60,906 nucleotides of DNA from Terriglobales bacterium (GTDB taxonomy: Bacteria > Acidobacteriota > Terriglobia > Terriglobales > Acidobacteriaceae): positions 1-60,906 of the forward strand of contig JAICSO010000024.1 in NCBI GenBank assembly GCA_025936825.1, written 5' to 3'. Made by a program: the position numbers and the translations under genes. Each line of letters opens with the position of its first letter. The stretch's first letter is position 1. This document shows, one piece after another, positions 33,517-43,100 of the stretch. The notes beneath the pieces are model-generated. The model was not told the DNA's origin, ran no database searches, and worked only from the letters and a program-made list of their open reading frames with translations.

Positions 33517-36051
33517 ATGAGCAGACTCAGGGAGCGCGTTATCAGCCTGTCTTCGGATCGGCGAGCCCTGCTGGAAGAGCGCCTCTTACACGCGCACCGG
33601 CAGCGTTGGCGTCCGCCTACCATTCCGCGGCGGAACGCCTCCGAACCAGCCTTGCTTTCCTTTGGTCAGGAACAAATGTGGTTCCTCGACCAGCTCGATC
33701 CTGGAACTGCCACCTACAACATACCTGACGTGATGCGCCTTTCCGGGACACTGAACGTCGAGGCTCTGCAAGCTGGTTTTCGTTCCATTGTTTCGCGCCA
33801 CGAGGTGCTGCGTACGCGCATCGGCTCGGTTGATGGGGCCGCCATCCCCGCGCTCAACGATAGCTGGGAATTTGAAATCCGCCACTTCGATTTACGGAAT
33901 CTGCCTGACAAGGCGAAAGAAGCGGAAGCCCGCAAGATCATTCGCGAAAAAGTGCGCGAACCTTTCAACATCGCCCAGGATCTGATGCTTCGTGCAGCGC
34001 TGATACGTCTGCGGGACGACCAGCACTACTTGCTTGTGCTCACGCACCATATTGCCTGGGACGTCTCGTCGCGGATGGCGCTCTACAAGGAATTGAGCAC
34101 CGTTTACCAGGCCGCTCTGAATTCCGCTCCGACGAAGCTTCCGGAGCTACGTATCCAATACTCCGACTTTGCCTCCTGGCAGCGCAAACAACTTCAAGGC
34201 GAGATTTTTCAGGGTCACGCGGCGTATTGGCGCGAACAGTTGGGCAGCGCCGCGCACGTCCTGGAACTTCCGACCGACCATCCCCGCAAGTCGTCTTTGA
34301 CCTCCCGGGGAGCGAAACATTTCTTTTCGCTATCGCCGGGGCTAGTGGATCAGGCCAAGGCTCTTAGCCGCGAACAGAACGGTACGCTGTTCATGACGTT
34401 GCTGGCAGGCTTTGTCGCTTACCTGTACGGATTCACAGGGCAAGGTGACATCTCGATTGGCTCCCCAATGGCGGGTCGCAACTTCCCGGAACTCGAAGAC
34501 TTGATCGGCTATTTCATCAATACGACAGTGCTACGCTTCGAGGTCTCCCCGGAAACCACGTTTCGCTCGCTGGTCGAGCAATCGCGCAAAGTCACTCTGG
34601 GCGCACACGCGCATACGCTGCCGTTCGAGAAATTAGTTGAGATTGTTCGCCCCAAACGCGATCCCAGCCGCATGGCGCTGGTGCAAGTTAATTTTCGGGT
34701 GCAGAGCGGTGAAGCGCCGAAGCTGGAGTTGCCCGGCGTCAAAGTCGAACCGATGTTCCAGTTCATCGACACCGGCACCGCCAAATTTGATCTGGCGCTC
34801 GAACTGGCGCCGGACGGAAGTAAAGACAGTTTCTTTGAGTACAACAGCGATCTGTTCGAAGCCGCAACCATCACGCGTGTGGTGAGCGATTTTGAGCAGG
34901 CGCTTGCCGCGTTACTGCAGCAACCCGATCTGCCACTAGGATCCGTTAGTGCTCTTGGTCAACTCAGAAGGAGAAGCCGACCCATGGAAAACGTAGCCGA
35001 AAAGCCCAAGATGAAAAGCCTGAAAGATTTCAAGCGCAAAGCCGTCGATCTGTCGCAGCCCACGGTCAAAACCAGCCAACTGCGTCCCGACCAGAAGCTG
35101 CCGTTGATCGTCTCGCCAACCGACGCCAACATCGACCTGGCGGAGTGGGCCGAGAACAATCGCGACTTCATCAGCGAAAAGGTCCTCGAGCATGGTGCCG
35201 TGCTTTTCCGGGGTTTTAACCTGCCGACGCCGGTGGAATTCGAGCGCGCTGCTGCCGCCATCTGCAAGGAACTGTATTCCGAATATGGCGATCTGCCGCG
35301 CGAAGGCGTTGCTGGAAAGATCTACAAATCGACGCCGTATCCCGCCGACAAGATGATCTTGTATCACAACGAAAGCTCGCATCTTTCGAGTTGGCCGACG
35401 CGGATCAATTTCTTCTGCGCTCTGCCCGCTCAAGAAGGCGGCGCAACCCCGGTGGCCGATTGCCGTGAAGTGGCGAAGGTTATGGATCCCGAGATCCTGC
35501 GCACCTTCGAAGAGAAGGGTTTGAAGTATGTGCGCAACTTCTCGCCTGGGCTCGATGTGAGCTGGCAGCAGTTCTTCCACACCAACGACCGCAGTGTAGT
35601 CGAGAAACAATGCGAGGAAGCGGGCATGACGTGCGAGTGGACAGCCAACGACGGACTTCGTGTCGGGCAGAAATGCGTGGCTGTTACCCGCCATCCGAAA
35701 ACGGGCGAAAAGATTTTCTTCAACCAGGTCCAATTGCACCACGTGTATTGCCTGGACAAAGAAACTCGCGACTCGATGCTTAAGATTTTCAAGCGCGAGG
35801 ACCTGCCACGGCATGTCTACTACGGTGATGGTTCAGAGATTCCAGATTCCGTGATGGAGCACGTCGGCGAGGTTTACGAGAAGTGCGCCGTGCGCTTCCA
35901 GTGGCAGAAAGGCGACATGATCAGCGTCGACAATATGATGGTTTGCCACGCGCGCGATCCGCACGTGGGCGATCGCAAGATCTGCGTAGCCATGGGACCG
36001 CTCATCAGCGCCAAAGATGCTGCTGCCCAAGCTGCCGCAATCAAGAACTAA
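33517..36051 (+). CDS. condensation-like domain fused to a TauD/SyrP-type beta-hydroxylase
   Basis: This is an 844-residue protein. Residues 1-25 form a docking-like helix (LSSDRRALLEERLLHAH). Residues about 35-460 are a condensation domain whose C3 motif is H177-H178-I-A-W-D182-V, with His and Asp kept and Gly lost. Residues about 515-830 are an Fe(II)/2-oxoglutarate dioxygenase of the TauD/TfdA class, SyrP-like. The metal triad is H617-x-E619 (YHNESSH) and H811 (VCHARDP), with the cofactor Arg in VGDRKIC. SyrP-type enzymes hydroxylate the beta carbon of carrier-bound Asp. The next gene is an Asp-type A-T protein, which fits. An in-frame ATG with its own ribosome-binding site at 34984 may also give the hydroxylase alone. 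Confidence 0.9.
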   Translation: MSRLRERVISLSSDRRALLEERLLHAHRQRWRPPTIPRRNASEPALLSFGQEQMWFLDQLDPGTATYNIPDVMRLSGTLNVEALQAGFRSIVSRHEVLRTRIGSVDGAAIPALNDSWEFEIRHFDLRNLPDKAKEAEARKIIREKVREPFNIAQDLMLRAALIRLRDDQHYLLVLTHHIAWDVSSRMALYKELSTVYQAALNSAPTKLPELRIQYSDFASWQRKQLQGEIFQGHAAYWREQLGSAAHVLELPTDHPRKSSLTSRGAKHFFSLSPGLVDQAKALSREQNGTLFMTLLAGFVAYLYGFTGQGDISIGSPMAGRNFPELEDLIGYFINTTVLRFEVSPETTFRSLVEQSRKVTLGAHAHTLPFEKLVEIVRPKRDPSRMALVQVNFRVQSGEAPKLELPGVKVEPMFQFIDTGTAKFDLALELAPDGSKDSFFEYNSDLFEAATITRVVSDFEQALAALLQQPDLPLGSVSALGQLRRRSRPMENVAEKPKMKSLKDFKRKAVDLSQPTVKTSQLRPDQKLPLIVSPTDANIDLAEWAENNRDFISEKVLEHGAVLFRGFNLPTPVEFERAAAAICKELYSEYGDLPREGVAGKIYKSTPYPADKMILYHNESSHLSSWPTRINFFCALPAQEGGATPVADCREVAKVMDPEILRTFEEKGLKYVRNFSPGLDVSWQQFFHTNDRSVVEKQCEEAGMTCEWTANDGLRVGQKCVAVTRHPKTGEKIFFNQVQLHHVYCLDKETRDSMLKIFKREDLPRHVYYGDGSEIPDSVMEHVGEVYEKCAVRFQWQKGDMISVDNMMVCHARDPHVGDRKICVAMGPLISAKDAAAQAAAIKN
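34968..34986 (+). promoter_or_regulatory. internal ribosome-binding site and ATG at the hydroxylase boundary
   Basis: AAGGAG at 34968-34973 lies 10 bases before an in-frame ATG (34984, residue 490 of the fusion), just where the condensation domain ends and the hydroxylase part begins (MENVAEKPKMKSLKDF). It would yield a 355-residue hydroxylase. This may be a working internal start or the trace of a past gene fusion. Confidence 0.5.
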
Positions 36052-36080
36052 GGCCAGGAGACTAGTACCAGGAGATCAGG

Positions 36081-39000
36081 ATGCCGGAATCGACAGGATT
36101 TCAACTTTCGCAGCAGCAGAAGCAGCTTTGGCTGACTGGTGCGGATGAGTCTGCGTTCAACAGCGTAATCACTGTGGCGCTCGATGGAGCGGTCAATGCC
36201 GCGAAGCTGAAAGACGCGGTGGGTCAAGTGGTCGCGCGTCATGAAGCCCTGCGGACCACGTTCGAGCGTCGCCCCGGAATGCGGGTTCCGTTACAGGTCG
36301 TCCGCGGCACGCTGGCTCCTGCATGGGAGGAGATCGGGTCGGCGTCGGCCTCCACGGTCGACCAAACCGTCGCCCGTGAAGCGAACGAGACATTCGACCT
36401 GCACAACGGGCCTGTGCTTCGCGCCAAGCTGTTGAAGCTTGCCGATAACAAGCACGTGCTCGTAGTCTCCACACCCACTCTCTGCGCTGACGTGGCCAGC
36501 CTGCAGAACGTAATTCGCGAGATCGCCGCTTGCTACGCAGGTGAAACGGCATCAGATGAAGTCTTTCAGTACCCCGACTTCTCCTCGTGGCAAAGCGAAT
36601 TGGTCCAGGCGGAGGAAGACGAGGACGCGAAAGCTGCGAAGCAATTCTGGAGCGAACTGCTGGCGGAAACTTCGATTCACCGCCTGCCGTTCGAAAAGCA
36701 GGCGAGCGGAGCCTTCAAACCCGCGACGATTCCAGTTGAAATTCCGGCAAATGCGAAGGGTAAGGACTCTGCATTCTTTGCCGCGTGCTGGCAAATCTTG
36801 CAGTGGAAGTTGACCGGCCAGAACGCAATCACCGTTTCTCATGTGAGCGACGGCCGAAACCACGAGGAAGTTGCAGCGTCAGTCGGCTTGTTCAACAAAA
36901 CGCTGCCGATTCCTTATGAGTTCGATGGCAGCCGCAATTTCAGTGCAGTCGCGGAAGATCTGAAAACGGTCTCTCGGCGCGCTTACGAGCAGCAAGACTA
37001 TTTCGTGCCCGGCGAAAACGCCGAAGTGCCGGTGGCGTTTGTCGCTGAGAACTTGCCCGCGACGTTCTCCGCAGGCGGAGTGGACTTCAGCGTTCTGACT
37101 GCGAGTGCGAACAGGTTGCGTTCGCGCATCGAGTTTCGGGTGTTGAATTCCGGCAAGGCGGAACTGAAATACGACAGCCAGTGTTTCGCACCCGACGCAG
37201 TCAAGCGCATTGCTTCCCAGCTTTCGATTCTGCTTAAGAGCGCTGCCGAAAAGCCGTCTGCTTCGATCGCGGAACTCGAAATCCTGGATGCCGCTGAAAA
37301 ACAGCGCGTAGTTGTCGAATTCAACAAAACTGGCACGGAATTTGGCGGGGCAAAGTGCATTCACTACCTCTTCGAAGAACAAGCCGCCAAGACTCCGAAT
37401 CAGCCGGCGCTTCGCTTTGGTGAGACAGTTCTGACCTATGCAGAACTGAATGCCCGGGCGAATCAACTGGCACATCTGCTCCGCAGTTCTGGTGTGAAGC
37501 CGGACACGGCGGTTGGACTGTGCGTTGAACGTTCATCCGAAATGATCATCGGAGTGCTCGGAATTCTAAAGGCCGGTGGCGCCTACGTTCCGCTCATTCC
37601 TGACAATCCGAAGGATCGTCTTGCCCACCAGCTTTCCGAGACCAAGGCTCCGGCCCTGATCACCGAAAAAAAGTTGTTGGCCAGCCTGCCGCAGTTCTCC
37701 GGCAAGATCATTTGCTTTGATCAGGCTCAAGCGACACTTGCGGCTGAACCCACGACGAATCCCGACCACGTAAACGCGCCGGAAAACACGGCTTACGTGA
37801 TCTACACCTCCGGCTCAACCGGTGTGCCGAAGGGCGTCGCGGTATCGCACGCGAACCTGGTGAACTACAGCAACTTCATTTGCGACAAGCTGAAGGTGGG
37901 CAATGAGGCATTCAACTTCGCAACCGTTTCCACGCTCGGCGCGGACCTCGGCAACACCGCGGTCTTCCCTTCCCTGATCTCGGGCGGGTGTTTGCATGTG
38001 ATCAGCTACGAAATGGCGATGGCGGGAAATCTCTTCGCCGAGCACACGAAGAAACACCCGATTGATGTTCTAAAGATCACGCCGTCGCACCTGACATCGC
38101 TGCTCGCATCTCCGGAAGGTGCAAACATGCTTCCGCGCAAGTACCTGGTTCTCGGCGGCGACGCTGCGAGCTGGGACCTGGTGAAGCGGGTGCAGTCCGC
38201 GAGCAAGTGCGCGGTAATCAACCACTACGGACCTACGGAAGCGACGGTTGGTTGCTGCACGTTCAGCGTGAATGACAACAATGTGAGCGAGTGGGCGCCG
38301 AAAACGGTTCCCATCGGCAAGCCCATCGCGAATGACTCGATATACATGCTCGACTCACTGCTTCGCCCCGTACCCGTTGGCGTTCCCGGCGAACTTTGCA
38401 TCGGTGGCGCGGGCATCGCGAAGGGATATCTGAACCAGCCGCAGCAGACCGCAGAGCGCTTCGTCAAAAATCCGTTTTCACAGGACGCGAATGCGCGCAT
38501 TTACCGGACAGGCGATCTGGCGCGCTTCCTGCCCGACGGCAACATTGAATTCCTGGGCAGAATTGACCAGCAGGTCAAGATTCGCGGATTCCGCGTCGAA
38601 CCGGCAGAAATCGAAAACGTTTTGAAACAGCACCCGGCTGTGCAACAAGCCCTGGTGATTCCGGTTGCGGACAAATCCGGCGACAAGCGACTGGTCGCCT
38701 ACGTAGTGGCGAAGAAGCCTGCACCGAGCAATGACGACCTGCGCACGTATCTTGCAAGCAAGCTTCCTGACTACATGGTCCCGTCGGCGCTGGTGCAGAT
38801 CGATGCCGTACCCCTCACCAAGAACGGCAAAGTCGATAACGCCGCGCTGCCTTCACCCGAGTCGGTTGCCACGGAGAAGTCGCACGTCGCACCTCGCAAT
38901 GACGCCGAGAAGCAGCTGGTGGAGATCTGGCGCGAAGTTCTTCGCATCGACAACTTCGGAGTGGAAGACAACTTCTTCGAACTCGGTGGGCACTCGTTGC

Positions 39001-39233
39001 TGGCAACGCAGGTGATCTCGCGTGTCCGCAGCGCGTTCCACGTTCAATTGCCATTGCGCAGCCTGTTCGATGCACCGACAGTCGCCGGACTCGCGGGCGA
39101 GATTGCTCGCACTCCACAGAGCTCTGAGGATGAAGAACTCGCCAAGCTGCTGAGCGAACTTGAGGGCCTCTCGGACGAAGAAGCCGAACGCTTGCTCGCC
39201 AGCGAGGGCGGATCCAGCTCGGAGACGCGTTAA
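36081..39233 (+). CDS. NRPS protein: degenerate C-like domain, A (Asp-type), T
   Basis: This is a 1050-residue protein. Residues 1-410 have condensation-domain fold signatures (FQLSQQQKQLWL, RHEALRTTF), but the C3 motif is T131-P132-T133-L-C-A-D, so both catalytic histidines are lost. The domain resembles the non-catalytic interface domains reported to recruit Asp beta-hydroxylases. The A domain (about 430-930) reads D-L-T-K-V-G-H-V-G-K, one conservative change from the Asp code D-L-T-K-V-G-H-I-G-K. The T domain carries Ser972. The tail (ELEGLSDEEAERLL) is an acidic docking-like helix. The gene follows the C-TauD gene by 29 bases and overlaps the SDR gene by one base (TAATG). It predicts carrier-bound Asp that is hydroxylated by the neighbour. 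Confidence 0.92.
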   Translation: MPESTGFQLSQQQKQLWLTGADESAFNSVITVALDGAVNAAKLKDAVGQVVARHEALRTTFERRPGMRVPLQVVRGTLAPAWEEIGSASASTVDQTVAREANETFDLHNGPVLRAKLLKLADNKHVLVVSTPTLCADVASLQNVIREIAACYAGETASDEVFQYPDFSSWQSELVQAEEDEDAKAAKQFWSELLAETSIHRLPFEKQASGAFKPATIPVEIPANAKGKDSAFFAACWQILQWKLTGQNAITVSHVSDGRNHEEVAASVGLFNKTLPIPYEFDGSRNFSAVAEDLKTVSRRAYEQQDYFVPGENAEVPVAFVAENLPATFSAGGVDFSVLTASANRLRSRIEFRVLNSGKAELKYDSQCFAPDAVKRIASQLSILLKSAAEKPSASIAELEILDAAEKQRVVVEFNKTGTEFGGAKCIHYLFEEQAAKTPNQPALRFGETVLTYAELNARANQLAHLLRSSGVKPDTAVGLCVERSSEMIIGVLGILKAGGAYVPLIPDNPKDRLAHQLSETKAPALITEKKLLASLPQFSGKIICFDQAQATLAAEPTTNPDHVNAPENTAYVIYTSGSTGVPKGVAVSHANLVNYSNFICDKLKVGNEAFNFATVSTLGADLGNTAVFPSLISGGCLHVISYEMAMAGNLFAEHTKKHPIDVLKITPSHLTSLLASPEGANMLPRKYLVLGGDAASWDLVKRVQSASKCAVINHYGPTEATVGCCTFSVNDNNVSEWAPKTVPIGKPIANDSIYMLDSLLRPVPVGVPGELCIGGAGIAKGYLNQPQQTAERFVKNPFSQDANARIYRTGDLARFLPDGNIEFLGRIDQQVKIRGFRVEPAEIENVLKQHPAVQQALVIPVADKSGDKRLVAYVVAKKPAPSNDDLRTYLASKLPDYMVPSALVQIDAVPLTKNGKVDNAALPSPESVATEKSHVAPRNDAEKQLVEIWREVLRIDNFGVEDNFFELGGHSLLATQVISRVRSAFHVQLPLRSLFDAPTVAGLAGEIARTPQSSEDEELAKLLSELEGLSDEEAERLLASEGGSSSETR

Positions 39234-39994
39234 TGCAGTTGCAGAACGCTCGTGCAATTGTGACTGGCGCGGCAAGCGGCTTGGGGCAACATTTTGCGGT
39301 GCAGCTTGCGGCTGCGGGCGCATCAGTCGCTGCCGGGGACATCGATGTGAAAGGTCTCGAGCGGCTGACCGAATTCACGAAGACATCGGCCGGCAAAGTC
39401 TGGACCAGCAAGCTCGACGTTTCGCAGGAGGCTTCTGTTACTGCGTTCGTAAAAGAAGCTTCGCAGAACTTCGGCGGCATCAATCTGCTCATCAACGATG
39501 CCGGAATTCTGCGTGATGGGTTGCTGGTCACTCAGGAAGGCACGTGGACCAAGAAGCTTCCCACGGCGCAGTGGAAGCAAGTGCTCGACGTGAATCTGAC
39601 TGGGCCGTACCTGATGACGCGGGAAGTCATCGGCGAGGCACTGGCGAAGGGTATCGGCAGCAGCGTAGTGGTGAACATTTCGTCGATCTCGCACGACGGC
39701 AATCCCGGGCAGTCGAATTACTCGGCATCGAAGGCCGGGCTTGACGCTTGTACACGCACATGGGCGCTGGAATTGGCAAAGCACGGCGTGCGCGTGGGCG
39801 CAGTCGCCCCGGGAGTGATCCAAACCCCGATGCTACGGCACATTTCCGACGAGGCAATGAAGTCTCTGGTCGCCGGCATTCCTGTAGGCCGGGTTGGCCA
39901 TGTCGAAGAAGTTTGGCTCGCAGTGAAGTTCATTATTGAGTGCGAGTTCTTCACTGGACGCGTGGTCGAAGTGGATGGTGGTGCAAGTTTTTAA
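39233..39994 (+). CDS. short-chain dehydrogenase/reductase, FabG-like
   Basis: This is a 253-residue classical SDR with TGAASGLG cofactor loop, NDAG structural motif, catalytic Ser in NISSIS, YSASK catalytic Tyr/Lys, and the C-terminal VDGGASF. It starts within the stop codon of the Asp-module gene (TAATG), so it is made in step with it. It may act on an acyl or aminoacyl thioester, for example on the oxygenated Asp unit, but the substrate is not shown by sequence. A 122-base gap with a weak GAAGAGA/TCTCTTC inverted repeat (40063-40096) separates it from the next gene. Confidence 0.88.
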   Translation: MQLQNARAIVTGAASGLGQHFAVQLAAAGASVAAGDIDVKGLERLTEFTKTSAGKVWTSKLDVSQEASVTAFVKEASQNFGGINLLINDAGILRDGLLVTQEGTWTKKLPTAQWKQVLDVNLTGPYLMTREVIGEALAKGIGSSVVVNISSISHDGNPGQSNYSASKAGLDACTRTWALELAKHGVRVGAVAPGVIQTPMLRHISDEAMKSLVAGIPVGRVGHVEEVWLAVKFIIECEFFTGRVVEVDGGASF

Positions 39995-40116
39995 GGGAGA
40001 TTGGCTCAGATTACTTCCGTGATGTACGGGATCGCGGCAAACGCAGCTTGCATTGCTAGCATGAAGAGATTCGGGCTTTTCACCTGAAGTCTCTTCGAGG
40101 TTGACGGAGCGAGAGG

Positions 40117-43100
40117 TTGGGTTCGACCGACATTCAGCGCATGAAACTTGCAGTGGCTGCCAGCTTCACGGCTGAGCCGCTGTTGGACTCGCTCGCATTC
40201 TGGGGAGAGAAGATCGAGTGGCGCCCTGAGATTGAGTTTGCCGCCTACAACCAGGTATTCCAACAACTCCTCGATCCTGCCGGCCTGTTTGCCAGCAACC
40301 GCAGGGGCGCGAATATCCTTCTGGTTCGTCCCGAAGACTGGGTGCGGTACGGACAAGAGGCGGGCAGTGCCCCGAATGCCGCAAAGCTACTTGCGACAGC
40401 AAACGAATTCGTTACCGCGGTACGTGACGCAGCGCGGAGATCGTCGGTCCCTTACCTCGTACTGCTGTGTCCGAGTTCGCCGATAAAGTGGAACGATTCC
40501 GCTCTGAAGCAAGCTGAAGATCACATCGTCATATCGCTCCAAGGTGCGGTTGGCGTCCATGTGTTCAGTTCGCGCGAACTGCTGGCAGCGTACGCTTCCA
40601 GCAATTATTACGACGCCGACCGCGACGAGATGGGACACATTCCCTTCACAGCAGATTTTTTTGCTGCGATCGGAACGGTGATCGCGCGCAGACTCCACGC
40701 CCTGCAACAGCCTCCTTATAAAGTTATCGCCGTCGATTGCGACGAAACCCTTTGGGCTGGGGTTTGCGGCGAAGTTGGGGCAAGGGGAATCGAGATCGAT
40801 GCCGGGCGCAGAGCGTTCCAGGAATTCCTGATCCAGCAGCAACAAGCGGGCATGCTGCTCTGCCTCTGCAGCAAAAACAATCCCGAAGACGTGGATGAAG
40901 TTTTCCGGCTGCGGACCGACATGCCGCTCAAGCGCGAGCACATTACCGCGGCTCGCGTGAATTGGAATCCCAAGCCAGGGAATTTGCGCGAACTGGCGGA
41001 CGAACTTCAACTTGGCCTCGACAGCTTCATCTTTATTGACGACAATCCGCTCGAATGCGGTCAGGTCAAGGCTGCCTATCCTCAAGTGCTCACGCTGTCG
41101 TTGCCAGCTTTAGCAGACGCTATCCCGCAGTTCCTTGCGAACGTGTGGACGTTCGATAAAGTCGGCATCACGGAAGAAGACCGGAAGCGCGCCGAGTTTT
41201 ATCGCCAAAACCGCGAACGGGATGAGTTCCAGCAACAGGCCCCGTCGCTCGCGAATTTTCTCGCCGGACTTGAGCTCAAGATCGACATCAGTCCTCTTAG
41301 CGCGGAGCAATTGCCCCGTGCCGCGCAACTCACGCAGCGCACCAACCAGTTCAACTGCACAACCATTCGCCGCACCGAAGATGAAATGCGCAAGCTATCG
41401 ACCTCGGGTGAGCGCGAGTGGCTCACCGTAAGCGTCAGCGATCGCTTTGGTGAGTACGGATTGGTGGGATTGCTCGGCTATGCGGCGGCGTCTGATGCCC
41501 TGAAAGTAGACACCTTTCTTTTGAGCTGCCGTGTATTGGGACGCGGCGTTGAGCACCGCATGTTGCGCAAGCTTGGCCAGATCGCGCAGGCACGATCTCT
41601 CGCCCGCGTTGACGTTCAGTTCATCCCCAGTAAGAAGAATGCACCGGCACTTACATTCCTCGAAGCGGTAGCACCAACGTACAAGCAGGCGGACGGCAGC
41701 GATTTCGTTTTCCGCATTCCGACGCCGGATGCTGCTGAGATTTCTGAATCGCAGATCCTCGCCACCGCCCAAGCCGCTGCCGAAGCGGTGAAGGAACAAC
41801 AGTCCACAGCGAAACCCGTTGTGGCTGCGCCTGCCCGCTCAGATCTCATTCAAGAGATCGCATCGCGTCTCACGAACGCCGGCGCGATCGTGGAGGCAAT
41901 TCGGGTTCAGAAGGCTCCTGCGACGGCAACCGCCCAAGCGGATTCGAAGCTGACGCACTATGAGCAAGCCGTCGCCGATGTCTGGAGCGAGGTCCTTGGC
42001 GTTTCAGATCTGACTTCCTCGTCAGACTTCTTCGAGCTCGGCGGCGATTCCCTACTGGCTACCCAAGTGATTTCTCGGCTGCGCCAAATTTCAAAAGTTC
42101 GACTGCACCTGCAAGACATCTTTGAGCACACGACCATTGGCGCGTTGGCAAAATGTGTTCAGAAGGCTTCGACCAAGCCGCAAAAGATCGCTCGCACAGA
42201 CCAGAAACAAGAGTCGTCGAAGGTATCTCGCGACACTGCGGGCGGCGAGATTCTCCGGCGTCAAAAGGATCAATCCGCATGCGCGCTGTCGTTTGGACAG
42301 CAGCGCTGGTGGTTCCTGAACCAGTGGGCGCCAGGAACAGCGGACCACCTCTCGCTGGTGCTTCGCCTCAAAGGCGACTTGAACCAATCTGCGCTCCAAC
42401 GCGCGCTCGATGCAGTTACGGACCGTCACGAGGTCCTGCGCACGCGATACAAACTGGTGGACGGCAATCCGCTGCAGGTCATTCTTCCTGCCGCTCCTGT
42501 CCATATCGCCTTTGCAGATCTGCAGCACTTGCCCGAGGCCCATCGCGAACCGGAAACGACCAAGATTTGCGAGCAAGAATTCCGCAAGGCCTTTGACTTG
42601 TCGTCCGAGCCTATCTTACGGCCAACGTTGCTGAAGCTTTCGCCAACCGATCATGCGCTGGTGCTGGTGATGCATCACATCGCCTCGGATGGGTGGGCGC
42701 GTGGCGTGTTGCTGCGCGAATTGGAGTCGTTCTACGCCGCGTTTGCCAGCGACAAGCAACCATCTCTTCCGGAATTACCGGTCCAGTATGCCGACTATTC
42801 ACTCTGGCAGCGGGACCGCATGGCGAAGGGCGACCTCGAAGAGCAGCTGACATTTTATAAGAAGGTGTTGGCAGGAGCGCCTGCGGTACTCGAGTTGCCA
42901 ACCGATTTCCCGCGCCCCAGCATTCAAGATCTTCGCGGCGGCGTTCACATCCGCTTCGTTCCTAAGGATCTTCTGGATTCACTGCAGTCCCTGAGCCACA
43001 AAGAAGGCGTCACGCTGTTCATGACGCTACTCGCCGCGTATCAGGTACTGCTATATCGCTACAGCGGGCAAGAAGACTTGCTCGTGGGCACTCCGGCAGC

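Noticed and set aside
40022-40087. 21-codon frame between the SDR and FkbH genes
   Set aside because: It is too short, has no ribosome-binding site and no leader-peptide pattern.
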